DNA of 64,000 bases from Micromonospora sp. NBC_01740. GTDB taxonomy: Bacteria > Actinomycetota > Actinomycetes > Mycobacteriales > Micromonosporaceae. The position numbers and the translations under genes were made by a program. The notes under the pieces are model-generated. The model had not been told where the DNA came from. It ran no database searches and saw only the letters and a list, made by a program, of their open reading frames with translations. Positions 44,733 through 53,400 of the stretch are shown here, one piece after another; position 1 is the stretch's first letter; each line of letters starts with the position of its first letter. The DNA is taken from the NCBI RefSeq assembly GCF_035920365.1, contig NZ_CP109150.1:3844001-3908000 (forward strand), read 5' to 3'.

Positions 44733-45545
44733 ATGACGCTGCTCGTGGTGGGGGGCAGTGGGTTTCTGGGCGCCCAGGTGTGCCGGCAGGCGGTGGGTGC
44801 CGGCTGGTCGGTGGTGGGGACGTACCACTCGGGTCGGGTCGAGGTGCCGGGCGTCGAGACGCGCCGGCTCGACGTGACGGACCGGGCCGCCGTGCGCGAG
44901 CTGGTCGCCCGGGTCCGCCCCGAAGCCGTGGTCGGCACCCCCTACCGGTACGGCGACTGGGCGGTGACCGCCGACGGGGCCGCCCACGTCGCGTACGCCG
45001 CCGCCGAGGCGGGGGCGCGGCTCGTGCACGTGTCCAGCGACGCCGTGCACGCCGGCCGCCCGGAGCCGTACGCCGACGACGAGCCGCCCAGCCCGATCTT
45101 CCCGTACGGGGCGGCCAAGGCCGCGGCCGAGACCGCCGTCCGCGTCCTCGACCCGGGCGCGGCGCTGGTGCGTACCTCGCTGATCGTCGGGGAGGGGAGC
45201 AAGCAGATCCAGCTCTGCCACGACGCGCTCGCCGGCCGGGCGAGCCTGTTCACCGACGAACTGCGCTGTCCGGTCGACGTCACCGACCTGGCCGCCGCCG
45301 TGCTGGAGCTTCTCCGTACCGACTGTGCCGGCCCGCTCAACGTGGCCGGTCCGGACGCGGTCAGCCGCGCGGAACTGGGCCTGCTGGTCGCCGCGCACTC
45401 CGGCATCGACCCGGCCGGCATGAAGACCACCACCGGCGCCGCTGCCGGCGTGCTCCGCCCCGCGGAGGTGCGCCTCGACTCCACCCGCGCCGCCGGGCTG
45501 CTCCGCACCCGCCTGCGCGGGGTGCGCGAACTGCTCATCCGCTGA
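44733..45545 (+). CDS. RmlD-like NAD(P)-dependent sugar-nucleotide reductase family protein
   Basis: A 270-residue extended short-chain dehydrogenase. The N-terminal GGSGFLGAQVCRQAV is the dinucleotide-binding loop. The middle has LVHVSSDAVHAG and PYGAAKAAAE, matching the S-Y-x3-K type catalytic set of RmlD-like proteins. The substrate is unknown; no rml cluster is near. ATG 44733 uses GGAGGT, which is the end of the palindromic element. Translation may therefore be structure-controlled. Confidence 0.85.
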   Translation: MTLLVVGGSGFLGAQVCRQAVGAGWSVVGTYHSGRVEVPGVETRRLDVTDRAAVRELVARVRPEAVVGTPYRYGDWAVTADGAAHVAYAAAEAGARLVHVSSDAVHAGRPEPYADDEPPSPIFPYGAAKAAAETAVRVLDPGAALVRTSLIVGEGSKQIQLCHDALAGRASLFTDELRCPVDVTDLAAAVLELLRTDCAGPLNVAGPDAVSRAELGLLVAAHSGIDPAGMKTTTGAAAGVLRPAEVRLDSTRAAGLLRTRLRGVRELLIR

Positions 45546-45602
45546 TCCGCCGGAAAGCCCTGCCCGTGCCGGGTGCGGTCGCCGTCGTCGACGCACACTT
45601 TC

Positions 45603-45649
45603 TGTGCACAACTCTTGTGCACAGAAAGTGTGCACAGATATTGTGCAGG
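45603..45649. promoter_or_regulatory. Four-box operator array with 13-bp period
   Basis: TGTGCACA starts at 45603, 45616 and 45629, and TGTGCAGG at 45642, exactly 13 bases apart. A degenerate fifth (GACGCACA) is at 45590. The boxes cover a likely promoter (TTGTGC at 45615, GATATT at 45637). A 19-bp inverted repeat (45593-45611 with 45615-45633) spans the first three. Confidence 0.75.
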
Positions 45650-45650
45650 A

Positions 45651-46277
45651 ATGGAGAATCCTTCGGCCGCCCGTGAACCGGCTCGCGAGGTCCGGATCGA
45701 CCACCGGCAGGTGCGGGTGCTGGCACACCCGCTGCGGATGCGGCTGCTCGGCGCGCTACGGATCAAGGGCCCGTCGACCGCCACCCGCCTCGCCGAGTTG
45801 CTCGGCACCAACACCGGGGCCACCAGCTACCACCTGCGTCAGCTCGCCGAGGTCGGCCTCGTCGTGGAGGACCCGGACCTCGGCACCGGGCGGCAGCGGT
45901 TCTGGCGTGCCGCGCACGACGTCACCAACTGGGAGCCCAGCGACTTCGACGACGACCCGGACGCCCGGGCGGCCATCGAGTGGATCGAAGGCGACCAGGT
46001 CCGTTACTTCGTCCAGCACGCCGAGCACTGGTTCGCCGTCCGCCACGGGTACTCGCCGGCCTGGCGTGACGCCCTCGGCATGGGCGACGTCTTCATGACC
46101 GTCCCGCCGGACCGGCTCGCGGCGCTCACGGCCGAGCTGTGGCGGGTCCTGGAGCGGTTCCACAGCGAGGCGGACCCGGCCGAGCCGGGTGCGGAGCAGG
46201 TGCAGATCTACCTCGCCGCCTTCCCGATGCTGGCGGACATGCGGCTCGCAGACCCGTTGTCCGAGGAGGACCGATGA
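45651..46277 (+). CDS. ArsR-family-like winged-helix regulator
   Basis: A 208-residue regulator with an N-terminal winged helix: RQVRVLAHPLRMRLLGALRIKGPSTATRLAELLGTNTGATSYHLRQLAEVGLVVEDP. A C-terminal helical effector domain of about 110 residues is common in actinobacterial HTH-20-type proteins. There is no CxC metal motif, so it is probably not a metal sensor. ATG 45651 lies eight bases after the -10-like GATATT, so the mRNA may be leaderless. It is coupled to the MFS gene (ATGA), and very likely binds the box array to control both genes. Confidence 0.9.
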   Translation: MENPSAAREPAREVRIDHRQVRVLAHPLRMRLLGALRIKGPSTATRLAELLGTNTGATSYHLRQLAEVGLVVEDPDLGTGRQRFWRAAHDVTNWEPSDFDDDPDARAAIEWIEGDQVRYFVQHAEHWFAVRHGYSPAWRDALGMGDVFMTVPPDRLAALTAELWRVLERFHSEADPAEPGAEQVQIYLAAFPMLADMRLADPLSEEDR

Positions 46278-47623
46278 GCACCCTCTCCGTACGCCAGATC
46301 CGGCGTCGCTACCTCGCGCTCTACGGCCTGCGCTGGCTCCCCTCCGGCCTGCTCATCCCCGTGATGATCCTGCTGATGCAGGAACGCGGCCTTTCGCTCT
46401 CCCAGATCGGCCTGGTCGCCACCGCGCAGGGTCTGATCGTCCTCGCGCTGGAACTGCCCACCGGCGGGTTCGCCGACGCGCTCGGCCGCAAGCCCGTGCT
46501 GGTCACCGCCTGGGTGACCTGCGTGATCTCGCTCGCCGTCTTCGCGGTGGCCGACTCGTTCTGGCTCTTCTTCCTCTCCTGGGCCCTGCAGGGCGTCTAC
46601 CGGGCGCTGGACAGCGGCCCGCTGGAGTCCTGGTACGTCGACGCCACCCTCGCCGCCGACCCGGATGCCGAGTACGAGCCCGGTCTCGGCCACGCCGGCA
46701 CCGTGATCGGCATCGCCATCGGTGCCGGCGCGCTGCTGAGCGGCGGCCTGGTCGCACTCGGCCCGATCGGGCCGGTGAGCGCGCTGACCCTGCCGGTGCT
46801 CGCTGCCATCGCCCTTCAGACGGTGGCGCTGGTCGCGCTGCTGATCCTGCTGGTGGAGACCCGCTCGGCCAAGGGCGCCGGCGCGCTGCGCGCCTCGATC
46901 ACCGAGGCGCCCCGGATGGTGGGGCAGGCGTTCGGGCTGCTGCGCCGCTCCCGGGTGCTGCTGGCCCTGGTGGCCGTGGAGCTGTTCTGGGGCTTCGGCA
47001 TGGTCACCTTCGAGTCGCTGCTGCCGGTCCGCCTCGCGGAGGTCGTCGGCGATGCCGACCGGGCGGCGGCGCTGCTCGGCCCGGCCACCTCGGTGGCCTG
47101 GCTGGCGAACGCGGCCGGCGCCGCGCTGACCCCGCTGATGCTGCGCCGGCTGGGCGCCGCACCCAGTGCCGCGCTGCTGCGTGTCCTGCAAGGCGTCACG
47201 GTCGTCGGGATGGGCCTCTTCGCCGGCCCGGTCGGGGTGCTGATCGCCTTCCTGGCCTGCTACGCCGTGCACGGCGCGTCGAACCCGCTGCACATGGGGC
47301 TGCTGCACCGTCAGGTCGACGGTCCCTACCGGACCAGTGTCATCTCGCTGAACTCGATGATGGGCCAGCCGGCCGGAGCGCTCGGCGCCGTCGTCCTGAC
47401 CGCCTTGGCCGACCGCACCAGCATCAGCCTCGCGATGTTCGTCGGTGCCGTGGTGCTGGCCGTCGCCGCCCCGCTCTACCTGCCCGCCTGGCGGGCCGAG
47501 CGGCGGAGGCGGTCTGGCCCGGTCAGGCACGACGCCGCCGATCCGGTGCGGCCCGCGGATCGCGCCGCTGACATGGCCCTGACGAGCGGGAACGCCGACG
47601 GCGGTCGGGAAGCGTCCGCCTGA
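46274..47623 (+). CDS. MFS transporter, regulated by the adjacent ArsR-type protein
   Basis: A 449-residue protein with twelve predicted helices. It begins RRRYLALYGLRWLPSGLLIPVMILLMQERGLSLSQIG and has the motif A-like loop LPTGGFADALGRKPVL. The C-terminal tail is charged. It probably exports a drug-like compound that the upstream regulator senses. ATG 46274 follows GAGGAGGA and overlaps the regulator stop. The substrate is unknown. Confidence 0.92.
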   Translation: MSTLSVRQIRRRYLALYGLRWLPSGLLIPVMILLMQERGLSLSQIGLVATAQGLIVLALELPTGGFADALGRKPVLVTAWVTCVISLAVFAVADSFWLFFLSWALQGVYRALDSGPLESWYVDATLAADPDAEYEPGLGHAGTVIGIAIGAGALLSGGLVALGPIGPVSALTLPVLAAIALQTVALVALLILLVETRSAKGAGALRASITEAPRMVGQAFGLLRRSRVLLALVAVELFWGFGMVTFESLLPVRLAEVVGDADRAAALLGPATSVAWLANAAGAALTPLMLRRLGAAPSAALLRVLQGVTVVGMGLFAGPVGVLIAFLACYAVHGASNPLHMGLLHRQVDGPYRTSVISLNSMMGQPAGALGAVVLTALADRTSISLAMFVGAVVLAVAAPLYLPAWRAERRRRSGPVRHDAADPVRPADRAADMALTSGNADGGREASA

Positions 47624-47626
47624 CTT

Positions 47627-47657
47627 CCGCCGGGGCGGCGGGCGGTCGCCCCGGCGG
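47627..47657. terminator. Hairpin terminator between convergent genes
   Basis: CCGCCGGGGCG and its complement flank a 9-base loop just after the MFS stop. Confidence 0.75.
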
Positions 47658-47735
47658 TGCGGGCCGGGACCATGCCGGGGCCGCAACGATGCGCGAGCGA
47701 CGGTCCCCGCGCCGACCGGGGCCGTGCCGCACGTC

Positions 47736-48476
47736 TCAGGCCAGGTGCACCGAGCTGCGGGCCAGGGCGCCGGTGAAGCCGAGCCGCCGGTAGAGCCGGA
47801 TCGCCCCGACGTTGACGCTGTAGACGCCGAGCGCCACGGTGTCGTGGCGGGCGAGCAGGGCCCGGGTCATGGCGGCGGTCAGCGCCGCGCCCAGCCCCCG
47901 CCCCCGCCGGTCGGGGGCGACGGCCAGTCCGGCGAGGAAGCCGATGTCGCCCCGGCTGCGGTCGGCGCCGCAGGCGACGATCCGGTCGCCGTCGCGGATG
48001 CCGTACCAGTCGACGATCCTCGGGTCGCCCGGTCGCGAGGTGGTGCTCGGGAACGCCTCGTCGATCAGGGCGGTCAGCGCGGGATGGTCGGCCCCGGTGA
48101 GCCGGACCACCCGCTCCTCGTCGGGCTGGCGCGGCGGCGCGGCGGCACTCCAGAGGAAGTCCCACTCGTCGTGCCGGGCCACCGCCAGCCGGCCGGGCAG
48201 CGCCGCCGGGTCGAGCCGCGGCAGGTGCAGCCACTGGCCCGGCCGGAGCGCGCCCCGCGCGACCTGGTCGGCGAAGACCTCGACCGCCGGCCCGGGGGCG
48301 CCGATCGCGCCGCCGCGCGGGCCGTGCTCCGCCGGCAGCAGCCAGCCCACCGCGTCGTCGCGCCGCCAGCCGCGCGGCACCTCGTCGCGGGCGAGCGCGT
48401 GCCGGACGTACGGGTGGTGACCGGCGGCCGCCAGGATGGCGTCCCGCCCCTCCATGACCTGGTCGGCGATGATCAT
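47736..48476 (-). CDS. GNAT-family N-acetyltransferase
   Basis: A 246-residue protein whose C-terminal half is a GNAT domain. The acetyl-CoA loop LAVAPDRRGRGLGAALTAAM (R-x2-G-x-G/A) is clear, followed by DTVALGVYSVNVGAIRLYRRLGF. The N-terminal half (about 120 residues) is a partner domain of unknown specificity. ATG 48476 opens MIIADQVMEGRDA. The acceptor substrate is not predictable. Confidence 0.88.
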   Translation of the reverse strand: MIIADQVMEGRDAILAAAGHHPYVRHALARDEVPRGWRRDDAVGWLLPAEHGPRGGAIGAPGPAVEVFADQVARGALRPGQWLHLPRLDPAALPGRLAVARHDEWDFLWSAAAPPRQPDEERVVRLTGADHPALTALIDEAFPSTTSRPGDPRIVDWYGIRDGDRIVACGADRSRGDIGFLAGLAVAPDRRGRGLGAALTAAMTRALLARHDTVALGVYSVNVGAIRLYRRLGFTGALARSSVHLA

Positions 48477-48641
48477 GTCAGCAAGCCTAGGACCGTCTCC
48501 GGCCTCCTGCCGGCGGACCCCGGTCTCCGGCCGCCGCCGAAGCTGACCGGAGACGGGGCTGCTCCACGGTGGAGATTGGCGAGCGGACCGATTGGGTACA
48601 TCCCGCGCCGACCCACTGGGAACCCCCACCGGAGGAACGTC

Positions 48642-48863
48642 ATGCTCGCCATTCTCGCGGCGGTCGTTTTCGGCTTCGCCCTGCTCATCGACCTGCTGGA
48701 CACCAACTTCGGTGCCCCGGACCTGTTCAACTGGAACACCCTCGTACTGATCGGCCTGCTGCTGCTCTCCCTGTACCTGGCCGGCGTCGGCCGGGGCCCG
48801 CGCGGCGGTGGCGGCGGCGGTGGCGGCCGCTGGTACCGGGGCCGTCGTCCCGGCCGCGGCTGA
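48642..48863 (+). CDS. Small two-helix membrane protein
   Basis: 73 residues with two hydrophobic helices ([19 protein letters not shown] and [17 protein letters not shown]) joined by a short loop, ending in a Gly/Arg-rich tail. ATG 48642 follows GGAGGA. No family function is known to me. It has its own terminator and stands alone between a GNAT gene and rarA. Confidence 0.8.
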   Translation: MLAILAAVVFGFALLIDLLDTNFGAPDLFNWNTLVLIGLLLLSLYLAGVGRGPRGGGGGGGGRWYRGRRPGRG

Positions 48864-48877
48864 CCGTAATCGATCAT

Positions 48878-48926
48878 CAAGGGCCCGGCCCGACGGCGCG
48901 CTTCCGGCGCCGTCGGCCGGGCCTTG
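48878..48926 (+). terminator. Long hairpin terminator before rarA
   Basis: CAAGGGCCCGGCC...GACGGCGC pairs with GGCGCCGTCGGCCGGGCCTTG, with two single-base bulges and a GCTTCC loop. Its 3' end abuts the rarA -10 box. Confidence 0.75.
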
Positions 48927-48932
48927 TACTGT
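48927..48932 (+). promoter_or_regulatory. Putative -10 box of a leaderless rarA promoter
   Basis: TACTGT ends seven bases before ATG 48940, and no ribosome binding site precedes the ATG. Confidence 0.4.
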
Positions 48933-48939
48933 TCCCCTG

Positions 48940-50445
48940 ATGGAGTCCGACGCCCTCTTCTCCCTCGGTGAACCCGCCGGAGCGCCCCCCACGCCCGCGG
49001 GTTCCGTCGGTGTGGACGGGTTCACCGCGGTGGGGGAGGACTCGCCGCTGCCCGTCCGGATGCGCCCGCGCAGCATCGACGAGCTGGTCGGTCAGGATCA
49101 CCTGCTCGCGCCCGGCGCCCCGCTGCGCCAGCTCGTCTCGGCCACGGCGCCGATGTCGGTCATCCTCTGGGGCCCGCCCGGCAGCGGCAAGACGACCATC
49201 GCGCACCTGGTGGCGCGGGCCACGGACCGCCGGTTCGTCGCCATGTCGGCCCTCACCGCCGGGGTCAAGGACGTGCGCGCGGTGATCGAGACCGCCCGCC
49301 GCCAGCGCCGCTCCGGCGGCCCGCAGACGGTGCTCTTCATCGACGAGGTGCACCGGTTCAGCAAGACCCAGCAGGATTCGCTGCTCGCCGCCGTCGAGGA
49401 CCGCACGGTCACGCTGCTCGCGGCGACCACCGAGAACCCGTACTTCTCGGTCATCTCGCCCCTGCTGTCGCGGTGCGTGCTGCTCACCCTCCAGCCGCTC
49501 GACGACGCGGCGGTGCGCGACCTGCTGCGCCGCGCGGTCGCCGACGAGCGCGGCCTCGGCGGCGCGCTCACCCTCGAAACCGAGGCGGAGGACCATCTCG
49601 TACGCCTCGCGTCCGGCGACGTACGCAAGGCGCTGACGGCGCTGGAGGCGGCGGCGGGCTCCGCCACGGCCCTCGGCGCCGGGCGGATCGACCTCGCCAC
49701 CGCCGAGCAGGCGGTCGACGTGGCGGCCGTGCGCTACGACCGGGCCGGCGACGCCCACTACGACGTCACCAGCGCCTTCATCAAGAGCATGCGCGGCTCC
49801 GACGTGGACGCCGCGCTGCACTGGCTGGCCCGGATGCTGGTCGCCGGCGAGGACGCCCGGTTCATCGCCCGTCGCCTGGTCATCTTCGCCAGCGAGGACG
49901 TCGGCATGGCCGACCCGTCCGCGCTGAGCGTGGCCACCGCCACCGCCCACGCCGTGGAGTACGTCGGGCTGCCCGAGGTGCAGCTCAACCTCGCCCAGGC
50001 GGTGATCCACCTGGCCACCGCGCCGAAGTCCAACTCGGCGACCGCCGCGATCGGTGCGGCCATCGCCGACGTGCGGGCCGGCCGGGGCGGGCCGGTGCCG
50101 CGCGGGCTGCGCGACGCGCACTACTCGGGCGCCAAGGGGCTGGGCCACGGGACCGGCTACCGCTACCCGCACGACGACCAGCGCGGCGTGGTCACCCAGC
50201 AGTACGCCCCCGACGACCTCGCCGGCACCGACTACTACCGGCCCAGCCAGCACGGCGCCGAGCGCTCGGTCGCCACCCGGCTGCCGCTGCTGCGCCGTAT
50301 CGTCCGGGGGCTGCCCGCGCCGGCCGCGCCCTCGGCAGCGGGGGTCGGGAGCGGTTCGGCGGACAACGGCCGCCGGCAGACGGACACGGGCGGCGCCGAC
50401 GCGGCGCGAGAGGGCGGCAGTGACACCGCCGGGGAGGGTCAGTAG
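48940..50445 (+). CDS. rarA: Replication-associated recombination AAA+ ATPase RarA
   Basis: A 501-residue clamp-loader-like ATPase acting at stalled replication forks. N-terminal [15 protein letters not shown], Walker [11 protein letters not shown], Walker [10 protein letters not shown] and sensor 1 [11 protein letters not shown] are all present. The C-terminal MgsA domain has [20 protein letters not shown] and [12 protein letters not shown]. The tail (about 40 residues) is low-complexity. The last stop base is the G of the next gene's GTG, so the giant downstream protein is coupled to it. Confidence 0.95.
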   Translation: MESDALFSLGEPAGAPPTPAGSVGVDGFTAVGEDSPLPVRMRPRSIDELVGQDHLLAPGAPLRQLVSATAPMSVILWGPPGSGKTTIAHLVARATDRRFVAMSALTAGVKDVRAVIETARRQRRSGGPQTVLFIDEVHRFSKTQQDSLLAAVEDRTVTLLAATTENPYFSVISPLLSRCVLLTLQPLDDAAVRDLLRRAVADERGLGGALTLETEAEDHLVRLASGDVRKALTALEAAAGSATALGAGRIDLATAEQAVDVAAVRYDRAGDAHYDVTSAFIKSMRGSDVDAALHWLARMLVAGEDARFIARRLVIFASEDVGMADPSALSVATATAHAVEYVGLPEVQLNLAQAVIHLATAPKSNSATAAIGAAIADVRAGRGGPVPRGLRDAHYSGAKGLGHGTGYRYPHDDQRGVVTQQYAPDDLAGTDYYRPSQHGAERSVATRLPLLRRIVRGLPAPAAPSAAGVGSGSADNGRRQTDTGGADAAREGGSDTAGEGQ

Positions 50446-53400
50446 TGAAATCGCGTGGTTCGGAGCGACCGGAGGACGGCCCCGAAGAGCGGCGCGACTC
50501 CCGCGCCAAGGGGCGCCGCTGGGGGCGGGGCAAGGCCGAGGCCGAGCCCGAGGAGCCGATCAGCGGCGAGGAGTTCGGCTGGATCGACGACCTGCGCTCG
50601 GCCAAGCAGCAGCGCACCGAGCTGGGGCCGGGCGGGCTGGAACCCGCCTCGCCTCCCGGCCCCCGTCCGGGTGACCCGACGGCTCCCGGCCCCGCCGGGC
50701 CGCCGCCTCACCGTGGCCCCGGTCCGGCCGCCGCACCCCCGGTGCGCCGCGCCGAGGCCGAGCCGCCGCGCTCCCGCCCGGTGGACGGACCCTGGCCCGG
50801 TGCGCCGGAACCACCCCGGCCGGCCGGCCCCGCCGCCCCCGAGGCCGTCCCCCCGCACCAGCCCGTCCGCCGGCCCCCGGCGGCCGGTCGTCCGCAACCG
50901 GGCCCGGACGGCCCGGACCGGCGGCCACGCCCCGTTCCGGGCACCCCCACGGGTCCGCAGGCGATTCCGCCGGCGGGCACACCGGCCGGCACCGCGACGG
51001 GCCCGCAGGCGACCCCGCCGGCCGGCCCCCAGCGGGGTTCCGCACCGCATCCGCAGGGCGGCTTCCCGTCGGCTCCGCAGGCCGGCTTCCCGTCGGCTCC
51101 GCAGGCCGAGCCGCGGACCGGGCCGCAGCCCGGTCCGGTCGCCGGCCCGCAGGTCGGGCCGCCCCCCGGCGCTCACGCCGGCACGCCGACCGGACCGCGT
51201 CCCGGTGCGCCGGTGCCCCCACACCCGGACACGCCGCACCCGGCAGGTCGGCGCCCCGACGGCCGCGCGGCGGTGCCGGGCGGTACGCCGCCACCGGCCG
51301 CCCCCGGGCGGCCCGGCGGTGCCGTGGGCGCCGCCCGGGTCGGCGTCCCGGCCCCCGGCACCCCCCAGCCGCCCGCCGGTCCGCCGACCGGCGAGCTGCG
51401 CGGCACCCCCGCCGACGGACGTGACCCCCGGTCCGGCCGGATGCGGCGGGGCCCGGTCGACGCCGGCGTTCCCGTCCCGACGGACGGCACCGGATCCGTG
51501 CCGACGGCCGCCCCGCCAATGCCCGACGGCGACGGCACCGACCGGGGCCGACACCCAGGTGCGCCGGCCGGCCGACGCCGCGCCGCCGAGGAGGACGCGC
51601 CGCCGGCACCCCGCCCGGGCAGTGCCCCGCCGGTACCGCGCCCGGGCAGCGCCCCGCCGGTACCGCGCTCCGGCAATGCCCCGCCGGTACCCGGCTCCGG
51701 CGACGTCCCGCCGGTACCGCGCTCCGGCAACGCCCCGCCCGTGCCCGGTGTGCCCGCCGCGCCTCCCGGCGTCGAGGTGCAGCCGCCGCACGGTTCCGCC
51801 CCGCGCGGCCGACGCGCCGTACCCGACGACGTCGAGGTCGCGGGTCGGGGCCGGCGTGCGGCCGGCGACGACGAGACCTCCGGCCGGGCCGGACGCGCCA
51901 CGGGCGGTCAGCCCCCCGCGCGCCGTGCGGACGCCGGGGTGGTCCCGCCCCCGGGCGGCCCCGCGGCCCCGGACGAGGCGGAGAACCCGCCGCGCCCGGC
52001 CGACGGGGAAGCGGGACGGCGCCGGCCCGGTGATTCCCGGGCCGGCCGACCGGAGCGCCCCGCCGACTGGCTGCGGCAGGCCGGCCGGGCACACCACACC
52101 GACCCCGCCCTGCCGACGGTCAAGCGGTCGGTGCCGCCCGCTGCGGGCGGGCCCTCGCCGGTGCCGCCCGGGCCGGAGCCGCGCGGCGCCGAGACCGGCA
52201 ACGTCCCGGCAGGCCGGGCGCGGCCCGGCGGGCAGCCGCCGCGACCCACCGACGCCACCGAGCCCGGACGGGCGGCGGGCCGGGCCCGACCCGCCGCCGA
52301 GCCGCCCCGGCCCGCCGACACCCCGCACCCCGGGCCGCCGGCCCGGGGCGCCGCCCGCCCCACGCCGGCCGGTGCTCCGCCGCCGCCCGGCGCCCCGACC
52401 CCGGCCGGCCGGACCCACTCCGACCCGCCCCCGGCCGGACCTGCGCGGGGTGCCGCGCGTCCCGATCCTGGCCTGGCGGGTCCGGCGGGGGGTGCCGCGC
52501 GTCCCGATCCTGGCCTGGCGGGTCCCGCGCGGGGTGCCGCGCGTCCCGACGCCGGCGTGGCGGGTCCCGCGCGTCCCGACCCTGGCCTGGCAGGTCCCGC
52601 GCGAGGTGCCGCGCGTCCCGATCCTGGCTTGGCGGGTCCTGCCCTGGGCGCCGCGCGTCCCGACCCTGGCCTGGCGGGTCCTGCCCTGGGCGCCGCGCGT
52701 CCCGATCCTGGCTTGGCGGGTCCGGCGCGGGGTGCCGCGCGTCCCGACCCTGGCCTGGCGGGTCCCGTCCGGGGCGCCGCGCGTCCCGACGCCGGCCCGG
52801 CGGGTGCCGCGCGGCCCGTCGCACCGCCCTCCGGGGCCGCCGGCGCGGCGTCCGTCGCCGGGCCGTCCCCGGCCGCCGCGAATCTGAGCGCGCCGCCCGG
52901 CCCGCGCCGCCCCGGGCCCGGCCCGTCGGGTCCCGCCGGTCCGGGGACACACCCGGCCGTACCGGGGGGAGCCGAACAGACCTCCTCCGGCCCGGCCGCC
53001 ACTGCGCCGGGCCCGGTCCGGCCCGGCGCGGGTTCCGGTGCCGCCCGGCCGCCGGCCGTCGGGCGGGACCGGCCCGAGCCGACGTCCGGCGCGGGCCCCC
53101 GACCCGGCCCCGGCGCTCCGTCCGGCGTCGCCCGGGCGGCCGCCCCGGCGCCCCGCCCCGGGCCCGAGGACCGCGCCGCCGGGCGGGCGATCCCGCCGCA
53201 CCGCGAGCCGGGGCGGCCCGAGCCGTCCGGCGTTGCGCCGGTGCCACCGCCGGGGGCCGCGGGCGAGCCGGTGGTGGCGCGGGCCGCCGCGGCTGTCGTA
53301 CCACCCGTCGAGCCGGCGGACGGACCGGCGCTGCGCCCGCCCGCGGAGCCGGAGTCGCCGGACGACGACGCGGCCGGCCCCGGCGGGCTGCGCGGCGCGC

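Noticed and set aside
52437..52802. CRISPR-like array
   Set aside because: The units are contiguous 42-mers without unique spacers, and they keep the coding frame of a large protein. It is a coding minisatellite.
51600..53400. Several long alternative frames over the proline-rich gene
   Set aside because: Only the frame from 50445 links an acidic/basic N-terminus, a membrane helix and a cysteine domain, and it has a good ribosome binding site. The others are repetitive shadows.
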